Of a DNA stretch of 45,500 bases, positions 9,147 through 18,444 are shown piece after piece (the stretch's first letter is position 1; the number at the start of each line of letters is the position of its first letter). The notes beneath the pieces are model-generated. The model had not been told where the DNA came from and did not search any database. It was given only the letters and a program-made list of their open reading frames with translations. Source of the stretch: DATGFK01 sp040007395. GTDB taxonomy: Bacteria; Chloroflexota; Anaerolineae; Aggregatilineales; UBA2796. The stretch lies in the NCBI GenBank assembly GCA_040007395.1, contig JBDTVG010000146.1, positions 1-45,500 of the forward strand. Direction: 5' to 3'. Both the position numbers and the translations under genes were made by a program.

Positions 9147-10294
9147 TGGAAATTCAACAATCCAACGGAGCCAAGTTGGTACGCAATGTGCTGCTCAAGG
9201 CGACACTGTTGTTTATCCTATTCAACGCGATCTACTATGTCGTGCAGCCATTGAAGGGGCTTAACCGCCTGACCGTCTACAATACGCTTGTGCCGGGACG
9301 CGTGCGCCTACCGTTCAGCGAATATCCCGCCGACTCCTATAACCTGATCATGCCCGATCTCGATCAAATGTTGGCTTCGCACGAGATCGCTCGTCCGAAA
9401 GCCGACGACGAATACCGCGTGATCATGATCGGTGACTCGTCGGTGTGGGGCTATCTGTTAGACCCGACTCAAACGCAGGCGGCTTGCCTGAATCGACTCA
9501 ACCCGACCACGTCGGATGGACGCAAGGTGCGTGTCTATAATCTTGGCTACCCGACCCTGAGCGTGATGAAGGATTTGCTCATCCTGCGTCACGCGCTGCC
9601 ATACAAGCCCGATCTCATCGTCTGGTCTACCACATTGGCTTCGCTCTATCCAAGCGATCAGCTTGACTTCGAGGTCGTCCACGCTGATTATGATGAGGTT
9701 GCCGCACTGGTCGATCAATATAAGTTTAAGCTGTATCAGTGGCCTGTTTCACCGCCGACATGGGTTGATCGCACGCTGATCGGACAGCGCCGCGCCCTTG
9801 CCGACTGGTTACGCTATCAACTTTATGGGCTAGGTTGGGCGGCAACAGGCATCGATCACCAGATCCCGAAGTTTGTCACGCCACACGCCGATACCTTGCA
9901 GCCCGACGATGGTTTGCTAACCGTCAACCTGATGCACCTGACGACACCGGGCAAAATCTCCGCCGAGGATCTCTCGTTGGATATTGTTAAAGCGGGCATC
10001 CAAACAGCGCATGATCAGGGGATTCTGACGTTGCTAATTAATGAGCCAACGTATCACAGTACCACAAGTGAAATCCGCGTGAATAGCTATTACCCGAAAT
10101 GGGCCTACAACAGCTATCGCGATGCACTGCGCGATACTGCCACTCGCGAAGGCTGGCATTATGCGGATTTGTGGGACTCTGTACCAGTTGATCAGTTCAC
10201 CGATACCGACTTCCACCTGACTCCCGCCGCGAGTTGTACCTTCGCGGCGACCCTGCGCGATCCGTTGTTGGCGTTGGCTACTTCGTCACGTTAA
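9146..10294 (+). CDS. Membrane-anchored SGNH-like protein, partner of the MBOAT
   Basis: This 382-residue protein has one N-terminal membrane segment (about 14-33) and a large domain predicted to lie outside the cytoplasm. The SGNH/GDSL signature is visible: IMIGDSSVWG near residue 95 (nucleophile Ser), YNLGYPTLS near 131, and TDTDFHLTPAAS near the end with Asp and His. This matches accessory acetyltransferases or esterases that work with MBOAT proteins. ATG 9146 overlaps the MBOAT stop (TGATG), so translation is probably coupled. An in-frame TTG at 9143 is less likely. The 3' end overlaps the convergent glycosyltransferase gene by 17 bases. Esterase rather than transferase activity cannot be excluded. 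Confidence 0.72.
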   Translation: MEIQQSNGAKLVRNVLLKATLLFILFNAIYYVVQPLKGLNRLTVYNTLVPGRVRLPFSEYPADSYNLIMPDLDQMLASHEIARPKADDEYRVIMIGDSSVWGYLLDPTQTQAACLNRLNPTTSDGRKVRVYNLGYPTLSVMKDLLILRHALPYKPDLIVWSTTLASLYPSDQLDFEVVHADYDEVAALVDQYKFKLYQWPVSPPTWVDRTLIGQRRALADWLRYQLYGLGWAATGIDHQIPKFVTPHADTLQPDDGLLTVNLMHLTTPGKISAEDLSLDIVKAGIQTAHDQGILTLLINEPTYHSTTSEIRVNSYYPKWAYNSYRDALRDTATREGWHYADLWDSVPVDQFTDTDFHLTPAASCTFAATLRDPLLALATSSR

Positions 10295-11912
10295 GCGTAG
10301 CGACGGTGTGTTCGCCAAGATCACCGTTGCGAATACCCACGCCGACAGTAAGCGAGAGCGTTCCAATGGTCGTTTTGGGGGGCAGTACCAGCAAATGATA
10401 GGTGTTGACTTGCCCACTCTGCCAGCGTTCCGACGGGGGATTATCCACCGCCTCGGCAATCGTCTTGCCCGATCCATCAACCAGTTTGAGCCGGATCGAT
10501 AGATCGAACGAGGGTGCATAAGCCAAATCCCAATCGAGTCGCACCCGAACCAGATTACCGGACTCCACCTTATTCGCTACTGCCACACCGCGCAACCGCA
10601 GATCGTCGCGGCTCAAGTTTCCTGCAAAAACTAGATCAACAGGATGATCGTCCAGCGGCGTAAAGGTGGCGACTCGTCGATAGATCACAAACGGAGAGGC
10701 CAAACTGTACTCTTTCGGCTCGATTTTGGCGTAAGTCGTCTTGAACGGTTCCCAGAGGACAGGCTTGTCTTTGTCAAGCACTACAGTATCCGGCGCATAT
10801 TTCAAGAAGAAATCGCGGTCAAAGGCAATGGGTTGCAGCCGACCACTTAGATCGATGACCGGACGCTTGGCATAGAAGCTCATTACTGCGCCGATTTCGC
10901 GGGTCGCGACGGTATCTGATTCGGGGGTGTTGCTGATAATCCAATTGCCAACATGGCGTTCAGGTGAAAACGAATCGCCTTGTGCATACGTCATTCGTCT
11001 ATCGGTTTGTAATGGATACCATGTCGGGCGCAAATAGCCGCCTAGCACTATCTCGACACAAGCCGCAACAAGCGCCAGCCATGCCACAGGCGCTACAGCG
11101 AAGATAGCTAGCAGTCCCGGCAGGATGGCGGCAGTCGGCAGGGATTTGCTGAACAAAGCTAGCATGATCAAGATCGCACTCCACGCCACCAGCAGGGCGA
11201 TCTGTGGGGCAGCGGTCAAGGCAGCGCGATAACGCACAAATAGCAATACTGCCAAAAATGGAATCAAGATCGTTGCAAAACCGGGAACAATCGACACCAA
11301 AACTGCGGAGCCATTAGGATTTATAGACAGAACGATCATTGACAATGTGAGCGCCGGAATCGCAATAACGGGCACAAGGTAGCGTTGGATCGAACCGTTG
11401 GTGCGTACTACCAAAAGCAGCGTCAGGATCGCCAATACAATTGCTGAGGGTTCGGTCAAGATAGCGATGCCAAGCAAGCAACCCGCCAACCGCCAACGAT
11501 TGCGGACGGCGGCTTCTAATCCTGCCAGCGCAAAAGCTAACATGATCGCGATCACTGTCGAGGGCTGCCATGCGGCTAACAGTATATAGGCCAAACCGAT
11601 CAACCAGCGATCATTGGCAAGCCTGACTAGAAAAATCGCACCAATTGCCAGCGCCAATGGCAACGCAGGTGAAAAAGCTGGCAACCATTGCCCAGTGAAG
11701 GTCAACATGAGTGGCGCAACCGGATAAGTCGTTACGGCTATGCCCGGTGTGCCATAAATAAGACCGTGTCCGGTACGCAGGTTATCGGCAAAACGGTAGG
11801 TAATAAACTCGGTGTCGAACGGGTCAAATCGTAAAGCAATAATCGCGCCGCAGACGAAATACAGGCAAAACCATATGAGCGTGCGGGATTGGGAATCGAA
11901 TTTCACAGGCAT
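10278..11912 (-). CDS. Polytopic membrane protein, GT-C glycosyltransferase-like
   Basis: This 544-residue protein has roughly ten membrane segments in residues 10-290 and a soluble C-terminal half (about 300-544) that ends in a beta-sandwich-like region. Soon after the first span it has DPFDTEFITYRFADNLRTGH followed by GLIYG. This resembles the acidic luminal motif and 'gNLr.GhGLvyn' pattern of GT-C mannosyl- and arabinosyltransferases that use lipid-linked sugars. It is probably involved in surface glycan or glycoprotein synthesis, and is convergent with the MBOAT-SGNH pair. The exact family and substrate are not recognised. Confidence 0.65.
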   Translation of the reverse strand: MPVKFDSQSRTLIWFCLYFVCGAIIALRFDPFDTEFITYRFADNLRTGHGLIYGTPGIAVTTYPVAPLMLTFTGQWLPAFSPALPLALAIGAIFLVRLANDRWLIGLAYILLAAWQPSTVIAIMLAFALAGLEAAVRNRWRLAGCLLGIAILTEPSAIVLAILTLLLVVRTNGSIQRYLVPVIAIPALTLSMIVLSINPNGSAVLVSIVPGFATILIPFLAVLLFVRYRAALTAAPQIALLVAWSAILIMLALFSKSLPTAAILPGLLAIFAVAPVAWLALVAACVEIVLGGYLRPTWYPLQTDRRMTYAQGDSFSPERHVGNWIISNTPESDTVATREIGAVMSFYAKRPVIDLSGRLQPIAFDRDFFLKYAPDTVVLDKDKPVLWEPFKTTYAKIEPKEYSLASPFVIYRRVATFTPLDDHPVDLVFAGNLSRDDLRLRGVAVANKVESGNLVRVRLDWDLAYAPSFDLSIRLKLVDGSGKTIAEAVDNPPSERWQSGQVNTYHLLVLPPKTTIGTLSLTVGVGIRNGDLGEHTVATLNVTK

Positions 11913-11961
11913 TATTCTTTACAAAAGCGGCTAAAGTCGTAGAGTGTACCGCACTTGATTG

Positions 11962-11970
11962 TGATATAAT
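11962..11970 (+). promoter_or_regulatory. Extended -10 promoter for the DCC-family gene
   Basis: TGATATAAT is an extended -10 element (TGN plus TATAAT) 52 bases before the ATG at 12022. No -35 box is evident, which is usual for extended -10 promoters. It overlaps a near-palindrome, TATAATGTACAATATA (11965-11980), in the divergent region between this gene and the glycosyltransferase gene, which may bind a regulator. Confidence 0.5.
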
Positions 11971-12021
11971 GTACAATATAGACCAAAGCTGATCGAAATT
12001 GATCAAGAAAGTGTCCGCGCA

Positions 12022-12465
12022 ATGGCTGAAAACGCGACTCCAAACACGGTAGTGATTTACGATGGCCTATGCGGGATTTGCCAGCAGTCTGTCAGGATCA
12101 TCAAGCGTTTGGACTCGAATCATGCAATAGAGTATCTTGACGCTCAAATCTGGGACGAAGTTCACAGCCGCTATCCGCAGCTTACCCAAGATGCGATCCT
12201 CGGTCAGATCCATGTCGTTGCGCCGGACGGTCAGGTGTTTGTCGGATACGAAGGTGTGCGTTGGCTCACGCGCAGTTTGCCGTTGGTGTTCTGGTTGTAC
12301 CCGATTCTGTTTCTGCCGGGGATTACTTGGCTAGGGCCGCGAGTTTACCAATGGATCGCCGCACATCGACTGACAATCAGCCGCACACTGGGCATTGAGG
12401 TGGTCGAGTGTGAAGGCGGCACCTGTAAATTGCATGGTTCAGCAGCGAAAGTAGCAAATAAGTGA
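12022..12465 (+). CDS. DCC-family (DUF393) thiol-disulfide oxidoreductase-like protein
   Basis: This 147-residue protein starts its domain with VIYDGLCGICQQSVRIIKR, the YDGxCxxC motif of the DUF393/DCC family, which resembles a thioredoxin active site. The middle has IHVVAPDGQVFVGYEGVRWL, typical of the family. A hydrophobic stretch follows (about 92-112). Members are predicted redox proteins of unknown substrate. Length and motif order are normal. Confidence 0.85.
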   Translation: MAENATPNTVVIYDGLCGICQQSVRIIKRLDSNHAIEYLDAQIWDEVHSRYPQLTQDAILGQIHVVAPDGQVFVGYEGVRWLTRSLPLVFWLYPILFLPGITWLGPRVYQWIAAHRLTISRTLGIEVVECEGGTCKLHGSAAKVANK

Positions 12466-12489
12466 CTTGAGAAGGGTATTGTATTACGC

Positions 12490-12518
12490 TTGACAGTCTG
12501 TACTGCGCCTGATATTCT
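12490..12518 (+). promoter_or_regulatory. Promoter for dprA
   Basis: TTGACA at 12490-12495 is a perfect -35 box, followed after 17 bases by TATTCT at 12513-12518. The predicted start site near 12525 leaves a short leader before the GTG start. Confidence 0.65.
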
Positions 12519-12547
12519 GAAATCTTATTGGATGTGGAGTGTCATGC

Positions 12548-13675
12548 GTGGATCAAAGTACGCTGCGATATTGGATCGGCTTCAACCGGGCGCATGGCGT
12601 TGGCCCAGTCTGGCTGCATACCTTGATCCAGTATTTTGGCGGCATTGAGAACGCTTGGAAGGCTTCGCCACGAGCGCTAGAATCCGCCGGACTGAACCAT
12701 CGGACGATCAACAGCATCCTTGCCGTCCGCACAACTTGCGATCTGGATGCTGAACTCCGCAATATCGAACGGGCGGGAGCGTGGGTCATTACGTGGGAAG
12801 ATACAGGCTATCCCCCCGGCCTGAGCAGTATCACCGATCCACCGCCTGTACTCTATGTTAAAGGCACACTGACCGAAGGGGATAGTCAAGCGTTGGCAGT
12901 GGTTGGTACGCGCCGTGCTACCGCTTACGGCAAAACCATGACTCACGAGATTGTCGAACCGCTCGCCCATCGCGGCATGACGATTGTTAGTGGGTTAGCC
13001 CGGGGCATCGATGCGGAAGCGCATCAGGCTGCCCTTGATGCAGGCGGGCGCACAATTGCCGTACTTGCCAATGGGATTGACCGTGTATATCCGCCTGAAC
13101 ATCGCCCGCTTGCCGAGCAGATCGCCGCCAATGGGGCGCTTGTCTCAGAACTGCCGTTGGGGACACCCGCCAAAAATATCTATTTTCTACCCCGCAATCG
13201 CCTGATTAGCGGCTTGGCAATGGGTACGCTGGTCGTCGAGGCGGCTGAACGCAGCGGCGCATTAACCACTGCCAATCTTGCGCTGGAACAGGGACGCGAT
13301 GTTTTCGCCGTTCCCGGCAACGCGCTATCACCCTCCAGCAAAGGCACAAATCTGTTGATCCAAAGCGGAGCCGTTATGGTGACGACAGCCGAAGATATTC
13401 TGAATGCGCTGACGCTCGATTTGGCTCCACTCAAAACGCATAAACCCAGTCCCCGACCCGAAAATGCGTTTATAGCGACTTCTCTCGCTGAGAATGAGGT
13501 CGAAGCGATGATTTTACGCAGCTTGGCGACAGAACCTCAACACATCGATTCACTCTCGCGGCAAAGCGGTTTGCCTGTAAAGGTAATTAGTAGTACCCTA
13601 ACTATTCTTGAACTAAGAGGACTTGTCCAACAGGTCAGCGTTACGCAATATGGACTGGTAGACAAGCGGCACTAA
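12548..13675 (+). CDS. dprA: DNA-processing protein DprA
   Basis: This 375-residue protein is DprA/Smf, which binds incoming single-stranded DNA during natural transformation and loads RecA. It has an N-terminal helical region, then the Rossmann-like DprA domain with VVGTRRATAYG, IVSGLARGIDAEAHQAAL, and the later SGALTTANLALEQGRDVFAVPG in two adjoining parts. A C-terminal winged-helix domain (about 310-375) is present. GTG 12548 is chosen because GGAG lies 8 bases upstream. GTG 12539 in the same frame would overlap that site. The comEA/comEC genes are not in the window, so competence cannot be inferred from this gene alone. Confidence 0.93.
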   Translation: MDQSTLRYWIGFNRAHGVGPVWLHTLIQYFGGIENAWKASPRALESAGLNHRTINSILAVRTTCDLDAELRNIERAGAWVITWEDTGYPPGLSSITDPPPVLYVKGTLTEGDSQALAVVGTRRATAYGKTMTHEIVEPLAHRGMTIVSGLARGIDAEAHQAALDAGGRTIAVLANGIDRVYPPEHRPLAEQIAANGALVSELPLGTPAKNIYFLPRNRLISGLAMGTLVVEAAERSGALTTANLALEQGRDVFAVPGNALSPSSKGTNLLIQSGAVMVTTAEDILNALTLDLAPLKTHKPSPRPENAFIATSLAENEVEAMILRSLATEPQHIDSLSRQSGLPVKVISSTLTILELRGLVQQVSVTQYGLVDKRH

Positions 13676-13717
13676 CTTCAAACAATCTTTGCAACCATCT
13701 AGTGAAAGTGGGGTCTC

Positions 13718-14782
13718 ATGGATCATTTCTACGCACTCATTATGGCTGGTGGTGGTGGGACGCGACTGTGGCCTTTGAGCCGTCAGGATCGCCCCAAACA
13801 GGTACTCTCTCTGACCGAAGAACGTACTATGTTTCAGGTTACGGTGGATCGGCTGCACGATCTATTCACGCCTGAACAGATTTATGTAGTCAGTGGGTCT
13901 GCAATGGCGGCAGCGATGCGTGAGATTGCGCCGCAGATTCCGGCAGAAAATTTTATCGTGGAGCCATCAGCCAAAGACAGTGGTCCCGCTGCCGCATTAG
14001 GGACACAGCGCATCGCCCAGCGCGACCCCGAAGCAGTTATCGCTGTGCTATCTGCCGATCATCATATTGCACAAGAGGCACGGTTTACCAAAGCGCTGCG
14101 CTGCGCTTACGACTCGGCGCTGACTGGGCATATCGTAACCCTTGGCATCCAGCCCGATTTCCCCTCGACAGGGTTCGGCTACATCCAACGCGGCGACTCT
14201 ATCGGTACGTGCGATGAATTTACCATTTATGAGTCGCGCCGTTTTACCGAAAAACCCGATGAAGCTACCGCCAAAACGTTTATCGACTCAGGCTTGTATA
14301 GCTGGAATGCTGGGATGTTTATCTGGCAAGCCAAGCAAGCGCTAGCAGAGTTTGAGCGCCAGCAGCCGGAAATTCACACGCTGCTGGGTCAGATCGCCGC
14401 GCAACCCGATCAGATCGATACGCTATGGGCGCAGATGAAAAAGATCTCGCTCGACTTCGCCATCATGGAAGGGGCCAAAAAGATCGCGATTATCCCTGTC
14501 GATATTGGGTGGAGCGACGTGGGAAGTTGGGCTTCGCTCTTTGATGTGCTCACCCGCGACGAACACGGTAACGCACTACGGAGCAAGATCGATGGGCATA
14601 TTCAGATCGACACCCATCAGACATTGATCGTTAGTGAGCGGATGGTTGTCACAATTGGACTGGATAACCTTGTCATCGTGGATACAGGCGATGTGATTCT
14701 GGTCAGCCATAAAGACCGGGCCAATGAAGTACGTGAGGTTATCCAGCGGCTCAAAGATCGCGGGCAAAGTACCCATTTGTGA
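13718..14782 (+). CDS. manC: Mannose-1-phosphate guanylyltransferase
   Basis: This 354-residue enzyme makes GDP-mannose from mannose-1-phosphate and GTP. The nucleotide-binding signature is MAGGGGTRLWPLSRQDRPKQ near residue 10. FIVEPSAKDSGPAAALG, LSADHHI, FTEKPDEATA and YSWNAGMFIW are all typical. It is the short form without the C-terminal phosphomannose isomerase domain of bifunctional ManC. GDP-mannose from this enzyme would feed glycan synthesis, and the NudK-like enzyme at 2474 would break it down. Confidence 0.92.
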   Translation: MDHFYALIMAGGGGTRLWPLSRQDRPKQVLSLTEERTMFQVTVDRLHDLFTPEQIYVVSGSAMAAAMREIAPQIPAENFIVEPSAKDSGPAAALGTQRIAQRDPEAVIAVLSADHHIAQEARFTKALRCAYDSALTGHIVTLGIQPDFPSTGFGYIQRGDSIGTCDEFTIYESRRFTEKPDEATAKTFIDSGLYSWNAGMFIWQAKQALAEFERQQPEIHTLLGQIAAQPDQIDTLWAQMKKISLDFAIMEGAKKIAIIPVDIGWSDVGSWASLFDVLTRDEHGNALRSKIDGHIQIDTHQTLIVSERMVVTIGLDNLVIVDTGDVILVSHKDRANEVREVIQRLKDRGQSTHL

Positions 14783-14878
14783 GATTTTCGGGCTAGCTGT
14801 GCCGCACCAACTGACGAGGTTGGTCAGATTTAGGCAGATCATTCGGTAGACTTTGGCAAGTTGACTGACTTGCTTTGT

Positions 14879-14907
14879 TTGTCTTGTAGCGTCGCATCAT
14901 GTACAAT
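14879..14907 (+). promoter_or_regulatory. Probable promoter for the gene at 14984
   Basis: TTGTCT at 14879-14884 and TACAAT at 14902-14907 are 17 bases apart. The -10 box sits inside a small inverted repeat (ATCATG ... CATGAT) with arms about 8 bases apart, which could be an operator. Confidence 0.45.
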
Positions 14908-14983
14908 GTCATGATATGGGCCATGCACAGATAGCTGCCTGGATTAGGCCCCTATCCCCCGGAAGAAAGGCCAGTTTGGTGAT

Positions 14984-16141
14984 ATGTCTGAATCAAACTC
15001 AATATGGGCTTCACTAAAAACCCTGATCGATCCTAAGACCATCCCATTTCTTATCAGCCAAGGGGTGCTGCCAAAGCTGCTACCGGTTGGTACGTTATTG
15101 CTTGGTCTGGCCCTAGGATTCATCTGGGCCTATATCCTTGCACCAACAGTCTACACGGGTGCGGGGCCAGTTAACCTGAGCGAGAGTTGGCAAACTGAAT
15201 ATGTCAAACAAGTCGCATGGCAGTTGCAAGCGACCAACGACGAGAGCAATGCAAAGACTCAGCTTTCTCGGCTGGGTGATTCGGATAAGATTGTCAGTGA
15301 GATGGTTCAGACCAACACCGACAGCCAATTGGCTCCTTTGCTACAAAGGCTCCAACCGCTAGCGGTTAAAGACGATGCTGAACTGTCAAAAGTTACTCCC
15401 GGCTTTTTTAACAGTAACCTGACTCCGTTTCTGTGTCTCTTGGGGGTGGCAATCATCTTTGGTGGTGCAGTGGTCGTCAACACCATCATCCCTGTCACGC
15501 TACTGTTTCAGGGGCGCTCTAAGGAACGCAGTACCGTCGCCGTCGGGCAGGAAAAAGAACGGCGCAAGGCAATGGAAGCAGCAAAGAAGGCGGCAGCAGC
15601 AGCTCCCGCCCCACCAGCAGCCGCCAATGCTATTGAGCGCGGTACGCCGACGGGTCAGTATATGTCCACCTATATTCTTGGTGACGACCTGTACGACGAT
15701 TCGTTCAGTATCGAAACGGCGGCAGGCGAATTCTTGGGAGAAACGGGCGCAGGCATCTCTAAGACAATTGGTGTAGGCGACCCCAAGAAAGTCACGGCAA
15801 CGGAAGTTTGGGTCTTTGACAAGAACGACATCAAGACTGTAACCAAAGTGCTGATGAGCGAACACGCCTTCAACGACGAAGCTATCAAAGCCGAGCTCGC
15901 CTCAAAGGGTGAGGCGGTAATGGTCAAGCCGGGTTCTATCGTCATGCTCGAAACGCAAACGCTGACGGTTCAGGCGCGTGTGGTAGACCTCGCTTACGGT
16001 TCCGGGTCGCTGCCGCCCAACAGCTTCTTTGACCGGCTCACTGTCGAGATCTCGGCATGGCCCAAGAAAGCCGATGCCAGTACAGCAGGTGCTCCCGCCG
16101 ATGCCTTCGGTGATACAGGTACAGGTGCTCCCGCACGCTAG
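14984..16141 (+). CDS. Two-span membrane protein of unknown function
   Basis: This 385-residue protein is not recognised. It has membrane segments at about residues 32-52 and 147-170. A roughly 95-residue region between them is predicted to be outside the cell. A short charged coiled stretch follows (RSKERSTVAVGQEKERRKAM), then an Ala/Pro-rich linker and a C-terminal domain of about 150 residues with beta-rich character, ending in a low-complexity Ala/Gly tail. The soluble C-terminal domain is probably cytoplasmic. A strong intrinsic terminator follows at 16184, so it is transcribed apart from the next gene. Confidence 0.8.
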   Translation: MSESNSIWASLKTLIDPKTIPFLISQGVLPKLLPVGTLLLGLALGFIWAYILAPTVYTGAGPVNLSESWQTEYVKQVAWQLQATNDESNAKTQLSRLGDSDKIVSEMVQTNTDSQLAPLLQRLQPLAVKDDAELSKVTPGFFNSNLTPFLCLLGVAIIFGGAVVVNTIIPVTLLFQGRSKERSTVAVGQEKERRKAMEAAKKAAAAAPAPPAAANAIERGTPTGQYMSTYILGDDLYDDSFSIETAAGEFLGETGAGISKTIGVGDPKKVTATEVWVFDKNDIKTVTKVLMSEHAFNDEAIKAELASKGEAVMVKPGSIVMLETQTLTVQARVVDLAYGSGSLPPNSFFDRLTVEISAWPKKADASTAGAPADAFGDTGTGAPAR

Positions 16142-16183
16142 TTAGCAAGGGTGCTTGACTGTAGATGCTGCTTGATTACACTG

Positions 16184-16211
16184 AGGGCGGGACTTAAACC
16201 CGCCCTTATTT
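16184..16211 (+). terminator. Intrinsic terminator after the gene at 14984
   Basis: The stem AGGGCGGG / CCCGCCCT (16184-16191 and 16199-16206) has a 7-base loop ACTTAAA and a T-rich tail TATTTAT. This is a classic rho-independent terminator on the plus strand. Confidence 0.85.
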
Positions 16212-16239
16212 ATGTCGTTGAAAGTAAAGGATCTGGTTA

Positions 16240-17082
16240 GTGACTCATCCTTCTGTGGTGCATACCGCACTTTCCAAACTCGCCCGATCCGAGATCGGTA
16301 GCGTTAACGGTCACACCTTGCCGATTGCATTGGATCGCGCCGAGCGTGATCAGGTCAACTTTGCGGCAATGAGCGAACGACAAGTTGCACTAGCTTTGCT
16401 CGAACGGATCGGCTTCCCGGAATCAGCGAATGAACTCAGCCTGTTCCTGAACGTTAACCACACCCTGACCCCCACTGACTTGTCTGTAGACGAGATCACC
16501 GATCTCCATGCGCCGCCGTATATCACATGGTTGGCGGGCTTCCTGAACGATCCCGAAGCAAATATCCAGAAGAATGCACGAATTTTGCTGCGCTGGCTGG
16601 TCACGAATCGACAAAGTGCTATTCAGACCAAACCGGAGTCGCTCGATATGCTGCGACGGGTGGTAGATGATCCTGTTTCTAGTTGGAAGAATGCAGCGTT
16701 TATCGGCTATGCGCTGGGTATGTGTGGCACAATTGACGACTATGAGCGCGTCATCAAGCAGTCTGAGATCGTGATCGAGCATGATCGTGAGCATATTGAG
16801 CTAGTTGCCGAAGCGCTGTACAAGATGTACCCGCCCGCGCTGATCAATGCCCTGCAATACTTTATCGAACATACGCCGCCCAATTCCAAGCAGTTTATCG
16901 CCGGGATACAACTACTAGCGAAGGTTGCCGACATCGACGATCAGTCGTTCTGGAATACCTACTACGATGATATGGATCATATTGTCGAAAAGGTTACTGA
17001 ACTAGCAGGCCAAAACTATGTGGTGGAACGCATTCTGGATTTGATCGAGAAGCATTTGGCATTGGCTACCGACGAAGAATAA
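16240..17082 (+). CDS. All-helical, HEAT/ARM-repeat-like protein of unknown function
   Basis: This 280-residue soluble protein appears almost entirely alpha-helical. Repeated helix pairs, for example around PPYITWLAGFLNDPEANIQK, NARILLRWLVTN and SSWKNAAFIGYALGM, look like HEAT or armadillo repeats, although no repeat is regular enough to be certain. Such proteins are usually scaffolds or binding platforms. The start is GTG 16240 with an AAGG site about 10 bases upstream. No name or pathway is recognised. Confidence 0.75.
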   Translation: MTHPSVVHTALSKLARSEIGSVNGHTLPIALDRAERDQVNFAAMSERQVALALLERIGFPESANELSLFLNVNHTLTPTDLSVDEITDLHAPPYITWLAGFLNDPEANIQKNARILLRWLVTNRQSAIQTKPESLDMLRRVVDDPVSSWKNAAFIGYALGMCGTIDDYERVIKQSEIVIEHDREHIELVAEALYKMYPPALINALQYFIEHTPPNSKQFIAGIQLLAKVADIDDQSFWNTYYDDMDHIVEKVTELAGQNYVVERILDLIEKHLALATDEE

Positions 17083-17132
17083 TTTGTTCTTATTGAAAAA
17101 TCGTGGCGACATAGCAGGGTAAACTAAAATTG

Positions 17133-17432
17133 ATGACCGATGACAAAAGTATCGGGGAGTTCTGGGAATTCGATTTCGATGGCTGGACCATCGGCGAAGA
17201 TACCATGTATATGATGCAGCTTGAAAAGGCACGTTACACCAACGATTTACGACCTCTGTTTGCCCATTGGGCACGTATGATCCGCCATTGGCCTTTTGCG
17301 CTGGCTCCCAACAAATTGACCAGCTACGGACAGCTTGACGATGCAGTACATCTTGAGATTATCGAGCGCATCAATCAGGGTATCCGTATCCCCAAACGGG
17401 CTGATGGACGTACTGGTGGTGGGGAAACTTAG
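17133..17432 (+). CDS. Small hypothetical protein
   Basis: This 99-residue protein has an acidic, aromatic-rich first half (FWEFDFDGWTIGEDTMYM) and an amphipathic middle (FAHWARMIRHWPFAL). It has no membrane segment or known motif. It lies in the same direction between the HEAT-like gene (51-base gap) and the alcohol dehydrogenase gene (35-base gap), and the composition of its codons looks coding. ATG 17133 is preferred over TTG 17130. Function is unknown. Confidence 0.65.
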   Translation: MTDDKSIGEFWEFDFDGWTIGEDTMYMMQLEKARYTNDLRPLFAHWARMIRHWPFALAPNKLTSYGQLDDAVHLEIIERINQGIRIPKRADGRTGGGET

Positions 17433-17467
17433 CAAGTGTCGGCAGCCTCAATAGTGGAGCGATAGTG

Positions 17468-18430
17468 ATGCGTGCGCTGCGATATGATACGGATTTGCAC
17501 CTTGCTTCGGCAGAACCCGATCCGGTACTGGATCGCGAGGAAGCGCTGATCAAGCTGCGGTTGGCGGGAATTTGTCACACCGATCTTGAACTGACGCATG
17601 GCTATATGGGCTTCGGCGGGATTCTCGGTCATGAGTTTGTCGGTGAATTGGTGGCGGATGCGGGGCAGTGGCGGACTGGACAGCGTGTCGTAGGCGAGAT
17701 CAATGTCGCGTGCGGACACTGCGAGTTTTGCATGAAAGGCATCCCTAGCCAATGTGCGAATCGCTCGACGCTGGGCATTGCCAACTACCCCGGCGTGTTT
17801 TCCGATTATTTGCGGTTGCCACTTCGCAACTTGTACGCAGTGCCGGACTCTGTACCAGATGAAGTCGCCGTGTTCACTGAGCCATTGGCGGCAGCGTTCC
17901 AAGTTACAGAATTGGTTCACATCAAACCGAGCGACAGTGTGATTCTGATCGGGGCAGGCAAACTTGGCCTGTTGATCGCACAGGTTTTGCAGCGCGTCGG
18001 ATGTCAACTCAATGTCATTGCACGACAGCCCCAGCCTATCGCGTTGCTGGAACAGTGGCATATCCCTTACACAGCTCCGGCGAGTGATGGTACTCTGCCA
18101 CACCTCGATCCGGTAGAAATCGTGGTCGATTGCACAGGGTCTGCCGAAGGGTTTGCTACGACGCTCGATCTGGTCAAGCCACGCGGCACAATTATCCTCA
18201 AAAGCACCTATACTGGGTTGCCTCAAGCGAATCTAACACGGGTAGTTGTCGATGAAATCAAGGTAATTGGGAGTCGTTGCGGACCATTTGCGGCGGCATT
18301 GCGTTTGATGGAATTGGGGCAGATCGATGTCCAGTCCATGATCGAGGGTCGTTATTCGCTAGATGAAGCGGTTTCCGCCTTTGACCACGCCGCCAGACGT
18401 GGCGTACTCAAAATTCTGCTAGCGCCTTAA
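17468..18430 (+). CDS. Zinc-dependent medium-chain alcohol dehydrogenase
   Basis: This 320-residue oxidoreductase belongs to the MDR (alcohol/sorbitol/threonine dehydrogenase) family. Catalytic zinc ligands are expected at the Cys of AGICHTD and the His-Glu of LGHEFVGE. The structural zinc site is ACGHCEFCMKGIPSQC, with four Cys. The NAD(P)-binding motif is ILIGAGKLGLLIAQVL near residue 158. The protein is slightly shorter than typical members (about 340-350). The substrate cannot be told from sequence. ATG 17468 has GGAG 8 bases upstream, and a GTG at 17465 is less likely. Confidence 0.88.
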   Translation: MRALRYDTDLHLASAEPDPVLDREEALIKLRLAGICHTDLELTHGYMGFGGILGHEFVGELVADAGQWRTGQRVVGEINVACGHCEFCMKGIPSQCANRSTLGIANYPGVFSDYLRLPLRNLYAVPDSVPDEVAVFTEPLAAAFQVTELVHIKPSDSVILIGAGKLGLLIAQVLQRVGCQLNVIARQPQPIALLEQWHIPYTAPASDGTLPHLDPVEIVVDCTGSAEGFATTLDLVKPRGTIILKSTYTGLPQANLTRVVVDEIKVIGSRCGPFAAALRLMELGQIDVQSMIEGRYSLDEAVSAFDHAARRGVLKILLAP

Positions 18431-18444
18431 CCAGAGATACCCAT

